From Roseospira visakhapatnamensis (GTDB lineage Bacteria; Pseudomonadota; Alphaproteobacteria; Rhodospirillales; Rhodospirillaceae), in the NCBI RefSeq assembly GCF_014197915.1, contig NZ_JACIGK010000017.1, positions 1-64,000 on the forward strand: a DNA stretch of 64,000 bases, given 5' to 3'. The notes under the pieces are model-generated. The model was given only the letters and a program-made list of their open reading frames with translations, had not been told where the DNA came from and did no database searches. Both the position numbers and the translations under genes were made by a program. Shown in pieces: positions 18,280-26,562 of this stretch (the stretch's first letter is position 1; each line of letters begins with the position of its first letter).

Positions 18280-19359
18280 TCAGGCCGCGCGCGCGGTCAC
18301 GCCCAACGCCAACCCATGCTGTTTCAGGAAGTCTTGTCCTTCCTGGTATCCCAGGTGGAACAGACGTTCCAGGTTGGATCGAGACCAGTCGAGGGCCGTG
18401 TAATCCCATTCATCCGGAATAGGGAAGTCCAGGGTCAGGGCATTGATTTTCCTGTCCTTGTTCTTTTCATTCTCGTTCCATTCTTTCAGGCGCACGTGAA
18501 AGAGTTCCAGGTTGGCCCGGTCCAGGGGAATCAACGCCGAGATGATGGACTGCCCATAGGCATGCCACAGCCCGCGCGGGGGTTGCAGGTACTTGGCGTT
18601 TCCGAATGAATTGAAGATGACGAGGTTGTCGACGATCTTGTGATGTTCGTGCATGTATCGCATGACACCCTGGAAGTTGAATGCTTCTTCCGTGGCGCCC
18701 TCGATATAGCTTCGTCCATTTTTTTCGGTGGGTGGATAAATGAAGGGAAAGGAGCCACTGGCACCGAAGACCTCAGGCGTGATCTCCGCCTTGGAAAAGA
18801 CCGCCATTTTGTGATCGGTCAGGTTGTAGGTGTTGAGGTAAATCTCTTCATCGATCGTCCTGAGCTTCTCGAAATCGACGATCTCCGTGATGAACGGCGT
18901 GTGGGCGCAAAGCCCCTTGCTCCAGGGCGTGAGCAGGGATGGCGTGGTCAGCGCCCACCACGCCTGGACGAGGTCACTGGCCAGCTTCTGGCCGTTGCTC
19001 ATCCGAGACTGGTCCATGATGCGGCGATAGCCGGGCGCCTTGGACAGCAGGAACCGATAGGCGTCGGCCAGCTTTCCCTGTTTCTGGAACACCTTGTAGT
19101 TCATGGGCAGCACCTTGTAGATCGCATCCGAGATCCCAAGGTTCATGGAATTCCTGAGGGCGCTGGCCCGGTCCGTGCCTTTCGGCGCCACGTAGCTCAG
19201 GGCGACGGCGCCGCCACCGCCGGCGCCGGTGATCACATCGAATCGGAAGCCCGCTTCCTCGAAGGCGAGCAAGGCCCCGGTCATGAGGGTGAAGTTCGGC
19301 GCGCCACCCCCCAGGACCAGCGCGTTGACGGGCTTCCGCTGCGCTGTCGTATCGTCCAT
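18280..19359 (-). CDS. Patatin-like protein lacking the catalytic Ser-Asp dyad
   Basis: A 359-residue protein with a patatin/phospholipase fold: the oxyanion loop LGGGAPNF is at residues 17-23, the nucleophile-elbow position at 41-52 and the second-dyad region at 218-222. Active patatins have GxSxG, but here the elbow reads DVITGAGGGGAV, with Gly47 where Ser belongs. The usual DG[GA] motif reads YIEGA, with Glu220 in place of Asp. It should therefore not be a conventional acyl hydrolase. The flanking fold markers, including SGSFPFIYPP, are preserved, arguing for a maintained lipid- or acyl-binding role. The start has GGGAGG upstream. It follows the polyketide synthase by 91 bases on the same strand. 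Confidence 0.75.
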   Translation of the reverse strand: MDDTTAQRKPVNALVLGGGAPNFTLMTGALLAFEEAGFRFDVITGAGGGGAVALSYVAPKGTDRASALRNSMNLGISDAIYKVLPMNYKVFQKQGKLADAYRFLLSKAPGYRRIMDQSRMSNGQKLASDLVQAWWALTTPSLLTPWSKGLCAHTPFITEIVDFEKLRTIDEEIYLNTYNLTDHKMAVFSKAEITPEVFGASGSFPFIYPPTEKNGRSYIEGATEEAFNFQGVMRYMHEHHKIVDNLVIFNSFGNAKYLQPPRGLWHAYGQSIISALIPLDRANLELFHVRLKEWNENEKNKDRKINALTLDFPIPDEWDYTALDWSRSNLERLFHLGYQEGQDFLKQHGLALGVTARAA

Positions 19360-19450
19360 GTCTTCGCCCTCCCATTTCCCGTGACGGTCGTGTTCTCAGG
19401 GTCGTGATCCGGCCCCGGTCCTTGATGGTCCGTCGTGACGGCCGCCGGCG

Positions 19451-22400
19451 TTATCCCTGCGGTGTGGACAGGTCTTGCGCGATCACGCGCTGGATGAAGG
19501 CCGCGTCCTCGAAAACAGAATAGTGGGTCCCCTCCCGCATGTGCACGTGAAGGCGGCTGTTGGTGAAGCGGCCCCAGCCCAGCACGTCCTCGCGCGACAC
19601 ATACGGGTCGCCGCGCGAGACGAAGCAGGTGATGGGAATGTCCCAGGGGCGCCCCGGCCGGTAGCGGTACAGGGACGTCATTTCGAACTCGGCGCGCACC
19701 GCCGGCAGCATCAGCCGGCGCAACTCCGGGTCATCCAGGAACTCGTCGGAGGCGGCCATGTCGAACTGGCGGATGATGCTGGAGAACACGGCGTCCGGCT
19801 GGCGGTAGGGGGGCACCAGGGGCTGATAGTCCTTCAGCCCGGCCAGGTGGCGGGCCAGGCGCCGCTCGAACGGGCCGGCGATCCGCACCCGGTCCGGGGA
19901 CCGGGTGCCCGAACAGAACAGGTGGCGGGGCTGGGGCCGTCCCGACTCCACCAGCGCCCGCGCCGTCTCGTAGAGGGTCAGGCCGCCCAGGCAATGGCCG
20001 AAGAGGGCATAGGGCCGGTCCAGCAGGCCGTCCATGTCGGCGAGAACGCTGGCCACGAAGGTGTCCATGTCCCGGACCGGCGGTTCGTGGATGCGCGACA
20101 GGCGTCCGGGCGGTTCCACGGCGAACATCTCGATGGCCGGATCCGTCTGCGGCGCCCAGGTCTGGAAGGCCGCCGAGCCGCCCCCGGCGAAGGGGAAGCA
20201 GAACAGGCGAAAGCGCGGGTTTTCCCTTGGGGTGATGGGCATCAGCCAGGCCCCTCGGGCCGGGACGGCGCCGGTCTCACCCACCGATGGCTTGGGGTGG
20301 GGCGTGGCCGGCTGTCGGCGCGGGGTGGCGGCGATCGCCGCCTCGTCGGGCGCCCTGTCGCCGCCGCCGCCGCCGTTGCCGGCGGCGTCCAGGCCGCGCA
20401 GGTCGGACCAGACCTCGTCGATCACCTGGGCGATGGGGGGACCCTGGATCAACCGCGCGGCGGGAATGCGCACCCCCGTGGCCCCCTCCACGCGATTGAT
20501 GAGGGTCACGGCCATCAGCGAATCCAGTCCCAGCTCCCGCAAGGGCCGCTCCGGATCGGGCGGCGACCCCATGCCCAGGGTGGCCGCCGCCTGGGCGGTC
20601 AGGAAGTCGGTGAGGGCGGCCCGCCGGTCCGCCCGGTCGTCGCCATCCAGGCGCGCGCGCAGGGTGGCCACGTCATCGGCCAGCCCTACCGCGTCCGGGG
20701 TCCGGGTGGCCAGTTCCGCATAGTACGGGGGCGGCTTCTGGAACTGGCGCAGAAACAGGGACCAGTCGGTCAGCGCCACCACGGCCTGGGTCATGGGAGC
20801 GCCGAAGAGGGCATCGAACGCCTCCCGCCCCAGGGCCGGAGGAAGGTAGGTCATGCCCCGGGCGCGCCAGATGGCCTCGCCCCGCTCGCCCAGGTCCTCG
20901 GCGAGCCCGGCCTCGGCCCATGGTCCCCAGTTGATGGACTGCGCGGGCAGGCCCAGGGCCCGCCGGTGGACGGCGAGCGCGTCCAGGCAGGCGTTGCCGG
21001 CCGTGTAGTTGGTCTGTCCCGCCGAGCCGATCACCGACAGGACGGACGAGAACAGCACGAACGCCTCCAGGGGCAGGCCGGCGGACTCCCGGTGCAGCCT
21101 CCAGGCGGCGTCCAGCTTGGGCGCCAGGGCCTCCCGGAACCGGCTCCAGGTCATGCCCTCGGCCATGCCGTCCCGCAGCACGCCGGCCACGTGGTAGATC
21201 CCCCGCACGGGCGGATCCATGGCGCGTAGCTCGGCCATCAGGGCCTTGACGTCGCCAGGGTCGGCGACATCGGCCCGGGCCAGCACCACCGTGGCCCCCA
21301 GGGCCTCCAGGCGGGCCGTCACCGCCCCGGCGTTGGCGGCCTCGGCGCCCCGGCGGCTGGCGAGCACCAGGGTGGGGGCGGGACGGTTGCGGGCGATCCA
21401 CGCGGCCGTCTCCACGCCCAGCGCGCCCAGCCCGCCGGTGACCAGATAGGTTCCCGGCCGGGCCTGGGGCGTTCGGACCGGGGGCGGCTCCGCGCGGACC
21501 AGGCGGGCGGCCAGCCGCGCGCCCCCGCGAAATCCCACCTGATCCTCGCCGTCCCCGGCCCGCAGGTGATGGGCCAGCGCGGCGGCGTCCCGCGCCGGAT
21601 CGCCGCCGGCCTCCAGGTCCACCAGGCCACCCCATGCGGCCGGTGCCTCCAGCGACAGCGAGCGCCCAAGACCCCAGAGCCCGGCCTGGAGCACGTCACA
21701 GGGGGCCTGGGCGGGGGCGACCGGCATCGCGCCCCGGGTCACCAGCCAGAGGCGCGGCGGCGTGTCGATGCGGTCGCGCAGGTCGCCGATGGCCTGGGCC
21801 CAGGCGAGGGCCGACCCCAGAACCGCGCGCTGCGGGTCCTCGGTGGCCCAGTCGACGGCCGCCACCGGTCCGGAGTCCGGTCCCATCAGGTGGACGACGC
21901 CGAGGCGATCCCTGTCCCCGTTGGTGATCGTCTCCAGGAGCGTCCGCGCCGCGTCCCGGTCGCGGGGTACCTCGGCGGTCGCGATCACGCGTGCCGCCGG
22001 CCCGAGGGCGCCGGCGAGGGCGCGTCCCAGCCCCTCCCGGTCGCCGCCCAGCACCAGCCAGCGGTTGGGCGTGGTCGCCGGCGTCGCGTCGGTGGCCGGG
22101 GGGCAGGCGATCCAGGACGGCCGGTAGAGCCAGCCGCCCCTGTCCGCGCCGGCGGCCTGGAACAGCGCGCGGGGCAGGACCTTGAGCGTCAGGCCCCGGA
22201 CGGCGGCGACATCGCGCCCCTCCCGGTCGAACACCGCCAAGTCGACGACGGACACGGCGGGGATATGCCCCGGGCGGCGGCGGGCGTGCACCCACAGCTC
22301 CCGCGCCTCGGTGGGATGGACCCGCACCCGCTCCAGGGCGACGGGCAGGGCCACCCGGGTCCCCTCGGGGGGCGGCGTGCTGAAGTCGCCGACCCCGTCC

Positions 22401-25400
22401 AGAACGGCGGGATAGAGGTGCAGGCAGGCGTCCAGCACCGCCGGATGGAGCACGCCGTTGAGGGTGAGCGGCAGGGCGTCGGGGGCGCGGACGCGGGCCA
22501 GCGCCTCGCCGTCGCCGCGCCACAGGCTCTGGATGCCCCGGAAGACGGGGCCGTAGCCGAGGCCCAGGCCCCGGAGGATGGCGTAGTAGCGCTCCGCCCG
22601 CACCGACTGGCCGCAGCGGCGGCGGGTGGCGTCGGCGTCGAAGCGCCGCCGGTTCGGGCCGTCCGGCGCCGTTTCCAGCGGTCGCAGGACGCCGTCCATG
22701 TGGGACCGCCATTGGTCCGCGCCGTGGTCCGCGCCGTCGTCCGGCCCGGCGTGGCGCGCCAGCGGCCGGCTCGCCAGGGTGAAGCGCACCGCGCCTCCGG
22801 GGCCGGCGTCCTGCGCCGTCACGGTCAGGGCCAGATGGCCCTCGCGCTCGCCCGCTCCCGCGCCTCCGCCGTCGTCCGGCAGGATCATCGCCTCGGCGTG
22901 GGACAGGTCGGCGATCTCCACCGGGGCGTCACCGAAGCGCGCCCGCGCGGCGGCCAGGGCGGCGGCGAGCCCGGCGGTGGTGGGCAGGACCACGGCATCG
23001 TGGACCCGGTGGTCGGCCAGCCAGGGCTGGCGCGCCACGCTCCAGAAGGACCGGAAGCGCAGATCCGGCGGCGGCAGCGGCAGCCGGTCCCCGGCCAGGG
23101 ACCCGGACGATGGTGGCCCGGCCGTCGCGCCGGCCGGCCCGGGCGCCGCCGACAGCGGCAGGCCGTCGGCCCAGAACCGCTCCCGCTGGAAGGCGTAGGT
23201 CGGCAGGGAGAGGCGGCGCGCGCCGTGGCCCTGGTTCACCCGCGCCCAGTCGATGGCGTAGCCCCGCCGGTAAAGGGCCGCGACCGTCTCCAGCACCCGG
23301 CGGCCGGTGTCCTCGGGCACGTCCAGGGTGGCATGCCAGGCCAGGTCGGCGCCCTCCACCGCGCCCGATCCCAGGGCCAGCAGGCTCCGTCCCGGTCCCA
23401 GTTCGATGAAGTCGGTGACCCCCAGGTCGGCCAGGCCACGGACGGCGTCGGCATAGCGCACCACCCCCCGGGCCTGATCCGACCAGTAGGCCGGCTCCGG
23501 GGCGGCCTCCAGGCGGGTTCCAGTGGCCGTCGAGATCCAGGGCAGGCGCGGGTCGCCGGCGTCCTCGCCCCGGGCCGCGTCGCGCAGGGCCGCCAGCATG
23601 GGATCCATGAGCGGCGAATGGAAGGCGTGGGACACGGTCAGCCGCTTGAAGCCGATGCCCCGGGTTTCCGCCAGGGCCAGGGCGGCGTCCAGGGCGTGCG
23701 CCGCGCCCGACAGCACCGTGGCCATCGGCCCGTTGACCGAGGCGATGGCCAGATCCGCCCGCCCCGTGGCGGCCAGCAGGTCGCGCACGTCGGCTTCTCC
23801 GGCCAGCAGGGCCGCCATGGCGCCGCCGGCGGGCAGGGCCTGCATCAGCCGCCCCCGGGTGGCGACCAGACGGGCGGCGGCGTCCAGGTCGAGCACCCCG
23901 GCCACGCGGGCGGCGGCGATCTCACCGACGCTGTGCCCGACGACGCCGGCCGGCCGCAGGCCCCAGGCGTCCAGCAGGGCCGCCAGGGCGTGTTCCACGG
24001 CGAACAGGCAGGGCTGGGTATAGCCGGTCTGGTCGATCAGGGCCGCGTCCGCCTCGGACTCCGGGAACAGGACCGAGGCCAGGGGGCGGTCCAGGTGCGC
24101 GTCCAGGGCCGCGGCGGCGGCGTCCAGGGCGTCCCGGAACACCGGTTCGGTCGCATACAGGGCGCGGCCCATGTTGGCCACCTGGGCACCCTGGCCGCTG
24201 AACAGGACGCCGAGGGCGCGGTCCGGCCGGGCCGTTCGCGCCGGCGGGCGATCGACGGAGACGCCCTCCAGGCGCGACACCAGATCGTCGATCGAGGACA
24301 CCACGAAGGCCACGCGCACGTCGAAATGGGCACGCCCCGCGCCCAGGGTGTGGCACAGGTCGCCAAGGTCGACGTCGGGATGCTCCAGCAGCCACGCCCG
24401 ATGGCGGGCGGCGGTGGCCGCCAGCGCCTCCGGGCTCTTGGCCGACAGCGGGAAGACCCAGGCGGCGCGGCGGGACACGGTCGCTCGCGGGGGCGGCGGC
24501 GGCGCCTGTTCCAGGATGGCGGCGGCGTTGGTGCCGCCGATGCCCAGGGTGTTCACCAGCGCCCGGCGCGGCTGCGCGGCGGTCCGTGTCGGGTAGGGCC
24601 GGGCCGCCGTGTTGATGACGAAGCCGCCGCCGTCCAGGTCCAGACGCGGATTGGGGCGCCGCAGGTTGATGGTCGGGGGGATCATCCCGTCCCGGAGCGT
24701 CAGCGTCGCCTTGATCAGGGAGGCCAGGCCCGCGCTGTGCTCGGCGTGGCCGATGTTGGGCTTCACCGACCCCAGCACCCGGGGGCCGTCCGCGCCCTCC
24801 GAGCCCTCCGAGCCCGCCGGCCCCAGGACCATCCGCACCGCCTCGACCTCGTTCGGGTCGCCGATGACGGTGCCCGTGCCGTGGCATTCCACGTAGCCCA
24901 CGCTGGCCGGATCCACGTCGGCGCGCGCCAGGGCCGCCGCCATCGCCTCGGCCTGACACAGGGCGTTGGTCCCGGCGTAGTTGGCCTTGCGGGCGCCGTC
25001 GTTGTTCACCGCGCTGCCCCGCAGGACACCGTGGATGGGGTCGCCGTCGGCCAGCGCCTTGTCGAGCGGCTTGAGCAGCACGGCCGCCACGCCGCTGGCG
25101 AAATGGGTTCCGCCCGCCTCGGCGTCGAAGGTGCGGATGTGTCCGTCCGGCGAATGCACCGAGCCCTTCACCGCCCGGTAACCCGACGCCAGGGGCACGC
25201 GAATGGTGGAGGCGGCGGCCAGCGCGAGGTCGCACTCGCCGGCGTCCAGGGCCTGGCGCGCGAGGTCCACCAGGACCATCGAGGTGGAGCAGGCGGTCTG
25301 CACGTTCAGGCTGGGGCCGGTCAGGTCCAGCTTGAAGGATACCCGCGTACTCGCGAAATCCTTGTCGTTGCCCAGGTGAAGCACGCTGACGGTGTGGCCC

Positions 25401-25843
25401 CGGGCCTCCGGATGGTGCCCCAGGGCGTTGACCAGATAGTTGGTCACCACGCTGCCGGTCGCCGCGTAGACGCCCACCGGCCCCAAGTGGCGGCCGGGCA
25501 CGACGCCCGCGTCCTCGAAGGTTTCCCAGGCCACCTCCAGCAGGACGCGAATCTGGGGGTCGGTCAGCCGGGCCTCGTGGGGTGAGTAGCCGAAAAAGCC
25601 CGCGTCGAAGTGGTCCGCTTCGGGCACCGGGAAGGCCGCCTTCACATAGTCGGGCGCGGCCACCATCGCGGGATCGTTGCCCGCCTCAAGAAGCTCGGTG
25701 TTCGTGAAGCGCGCGAGGGACTCCACGCCGTTCAGCAGGTTGCGCCAGTACGCATGCCGGTCCGTCGCCCCGGGCAGGCGGCAGGCCATGCCGATGATCG
25801 CCACGGGGGTCGACGATCGGCCGCGTCCGTGGGAGGTCACCAT
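19451..25843 (-). CDS. Single-module type I polyketide synthase KS-AT-DH-KR-ACP-TE
   Basis: A 2130-residue modular synthase. KS, about 12-440, has Cys185 in QTACSTS, His321 in ECHGTGT and His366 in NIGHAEHS. AT, about 545-860, has Ser638 in GHSVGE and HAFHS ending at 743, which predicts malonyl-CoA. DH, about 910-1200, has His945 and Asp1138, but the Gly of HxxxGxxxxP is Asp949. KR, about 1235-1680, has GGLGALG near 1469 and Tyr1613 in NYTAGN, with LRD suggesting B-type stereochemistry. ACP Ser1775 is in GLDSLMAV. The TE, about 1880-2120, resembles type II thioesterases, with Cys1951 in GHCLGG where Ser is usual and His2107. No enoylreductase, loading domain or phosphopantetheinyl transferase is visible. 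Its start overlaps the preceding small gene by seven bases. Confidence 0.93.
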   Translation of the reverse strand: MVTSHGRGRSSTPVAIIGMACRLPGATDRHAYWRNLLNGVESLARFTNTELLEAGNDPAMVAAPDYVKAAFPVPEADHFDAGFFGYSPHEARLTDPQIRVLLEVAWETFEDAGVVPGRHLGPVGVYAATGSVVTNYLVNALGHHPEARGHTVSVLHLGNDKDFASTRVSFKLDLTGPSLNVQTACSTSMVLVDLARQALDAGECDLALAAASTIRVPLASGYRAVKGSVHSPDGHIRTFDAEAGGTHFASGVAAVLLKPLDKALADGDPIHGVLRGSAVNNDGARKANYAGTNALCQAEAMAAALARADVDPASVGYVECHGTGTVIGDPNEVEAVRMVLGPAGSEGSEGADGPRVLGSVKPNIGHAEHSAGLASLIKATLTLRDGMIPPTINLRRPNPRLDLDGGGFVINTAARPYPTRTAAQPRRALVNTLGIGGTNAAAILEQAPPPPPRATVSRRAAWVFPLSAKSPEALAATAARHRAWLLEHPDVDLGDLCHTLGAGRAHFDVRVAFVVSSIDDLVSRLEGVSVDRPPARTARPDRALGVLFSGQGAQVANMGRALYATEPVFRDALDAAAAALDAHLDRPLASVLFPESEADAALIDQTGYTQPCLFAVEHALAALLDAWGLRPAGVVGHSVGEIAAARVAGVLDLDAAARLVATRGRLMQALPAGGAMAALLAGEADVRDLLAATGRADLAIASVNGPMATVLSGAAHALDAALALAETRGIGFKRLTVSHAFHSPLMDPMLAALRDAARGEDAGDPRLPWISTATGTRLEAAPEPAYWSDQARGVVRYADAVRGLADLGVTDFIELGPGRSLLALGSGAVEGADLAWHATLDVPEDTGRRVLETVAALYRRGYAIDWARVNQGHGARRLSLPTYAFQRERFWADGLPLSAAPGPAGATAGPPSSGSLAGDRLPLPPPDLRFRSFWSVARQPWLADHRVHDAVVLPTTAGLAAALAAARARFGDAPVEIADLSHAEAMILPDDGGGAGAGEREGHLALTVTAQDAGPGGAVRFTLASRPLARHAGPDDGADHGADQWRSHMDGVLRPLETAPDGPNRRRFDADATRRRCGQSVRAERYYAILRGLGLGYGPVFRGIQSLWRGDGEALARVRAPDALPLTLNGVLHPAVLDACLHLYPAVLDGVGDFSTPPPEGTRVALPVALERVRVHPTEARELWVHARRRPGHIPAVSVVDLAVFDREGRDVAAVRGLTLKVLPRALFQAAGADRGGWLYRPSWIACPPATDATPATTPNRWLVLGGDREGLGRALAGALGPAARVIATAEVPRDRDAARTLLETITNGDRDRLGVVHLMGPDSGPVAAVDWATEDPQRAVLGSALAWAQAIGDLRDRIDTPPRLWLVTRGAMPVAPAQAPCDVLQAGLWGLGRSLSLEAPAAWGGLVDLEAGGDPARDAAALAHHLRAGDGEDQVGFRGGARLAARLVRAEPPPVRTPQARPGTYLVTGGLGALGVETAAWIARNRPAPTLVLASRRGAEAANAGAVTARLEALGATVVLARADVADPGDVKALMAELRAMDPPVRGIYHVAGVLRDGMAEGMTWSRFREALAPKLDAAWRLHRESAGLPLEAFVLFSSVLSVIGSAGQTNYTAGNACLDALAVHRRALGLPAQSINWGPWAEAGLAEDLGERGEAIWRARGMTYLPPALGREAFDALFGAPMTQAVVALTDWSLFLRQFQKPPPYYAELATRTPDAVGLADDVATLRARLDGDDRADRRAALTDFLTAQAAATLGMGSPPDPERPLRELGLDSLMAVTLINRVEGATGVRIPAARLIQGPPIAQVIDEVWSDLRGLDAAGNGGGGGDRAPDEAAIAATPRRQPATPHPKPSVGETGAVPARGAWLMPITPRENPRFRLFCFPFAGGGSAAFQTWAPQTDPAIEMFAVEPPGRLSRIHEPPVRDMDTFVASVLADMDGLLDRPYALFGHCLGGLTLYETARALVESGRPQPRHLFCSGTRSPDRVRIAGPFERRLARHLAGLKDYQPLVPPYRQPDAVFSSIIRQFDMAASDEFLDDPELRRLMLPAVRAEFEMTSLYRYRPGRPWDIPITCFVSRGDPYVSREDVLGWGRFTNSRLHVHMREGTHYSVFEDAAFIQRVIAQDLSTPQG

Positions 25844-26193
25844 GCCCCCCCGTCGCCCGAATCGTTCCCCTGGTTCGGCGTCGGGGTCATGTCCCGCAAG
25901 CGGTCGCGCGCCCGCTCCATCACGCCCCGGGTGGCCTCAAGTTGATCGATGACCAGGCTCAGGACCCAGAACAGCATCTGAAGCCGGAGCGCCGCGCGCA
26001 TGGTGCGCTTCTCGCCGCGATCGGCGATCATGGTCATCAGGAAGGGCAGCAGGGCGAACAGCCTTTCCGAGGCGCTGGTCGATGGCGCCGCTTCCTCGCT
26101 CGGTCCGCGTCCCGGTCCGTGCTCCCACCGCTCGTGGTTTCCGCGTCCGTCGTCTCCGACCCCGCCGTTCGTGCCCTTCGCCCCGTCCACCAT
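25837..26193 (-). CDS. Small unknown protein translationally coupled to the polyketide synthase
   Basis: A 118-residue protein I do not recognise. The first 40 residues are Gly- and charge-rich. The middle, about 44-85, is largely hydrophobic and helical (LFALLPFLMTMIA, then LQMLFWVLSLVIDQLE), consistent with a membrane-associated hairpin or an amphipathic bundle, and a charged helix (ATRGVMERARDRLRDM) follows. Its stop overlaps the synthase start by seven bases, which implies coupled translation and a related job, such as anchoring or regulating the synthase. It is the first gene leftward from the divergent promoter region. The start codon is uncertain, with an in-frame Met near residue 53. 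Confidence 0.55.
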   Translation of the reverse strand: MVDGAKGTNGGVGDDGRGNHERWEHGPGRGPSEEAAPSTSASERLFALLPFLMTMIADRGEKRTMRAALRLQMLFWVLSLVIDQLEATRGVMERARDRLRDMTPTPNQGNDSGDGGAW

Positions 26194-26562
26194 GTGCCCC
26201 CGTGCCTGTGCCCCGTGCCCGTGCCTGTCTACACGGGCGTACTCGGCCCCTCGCTTCGTTTCCTGTTGGAAAAAAAGCGTCCCTCCATCGCAATGTTTGT
26301 TATGCCATGCTCAAGCGAATTGTGGCAAATTGGAATGGATGATCGTCGCGGCGATTTTTTGCCAAGGATATAGTCACGGTTACTCGGACAGAGCGATGAC
26401 AATATCTGGAAACAACTTTGTCGTGGGAAAGCTGCTCTCACACGTGAGATAGTGGTATCGTGGCAACGTCTGTGGGCGTTTCCGCCTTTCACAGCGGGCC
26501 GCGCGGCTCCAAGGGGGCCAGGGTCCATCGAAATCAGGCGATTTGAACGGGCGATCTGAACA
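26194..26562. promoter_or_regulatory. Divergent promoter region between the PKS operon and the sensor-kinase operon
   Basis: This 369-base gap between two divergent operons is markedly AT-richer than the coding DNA around it, especially 26270-26440. A short perfect inverted repeat (CTCAC, two bases, GTGAG) lies at 26437-26448 and could be an operator. No gene is supported here. Shared control of both operons is inferred from geometry only. Confidence 0.5.

Noticed and set aside
20500-22100. An enoylreductase domain in the PKS
   Set aside because: The stretch before the KR nucleotide loop matches the structural KR half. No ER cofactor motif was found.
21566-25585. A 1339-codon open frame on the plus strand opposite the PKS
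   Set aside because: It is low-complexity Gly/Arg/His/Gln-rich, has no domain, and is antisense to a clearly conserved PKS. High GC suppresses stop codons in this frame.
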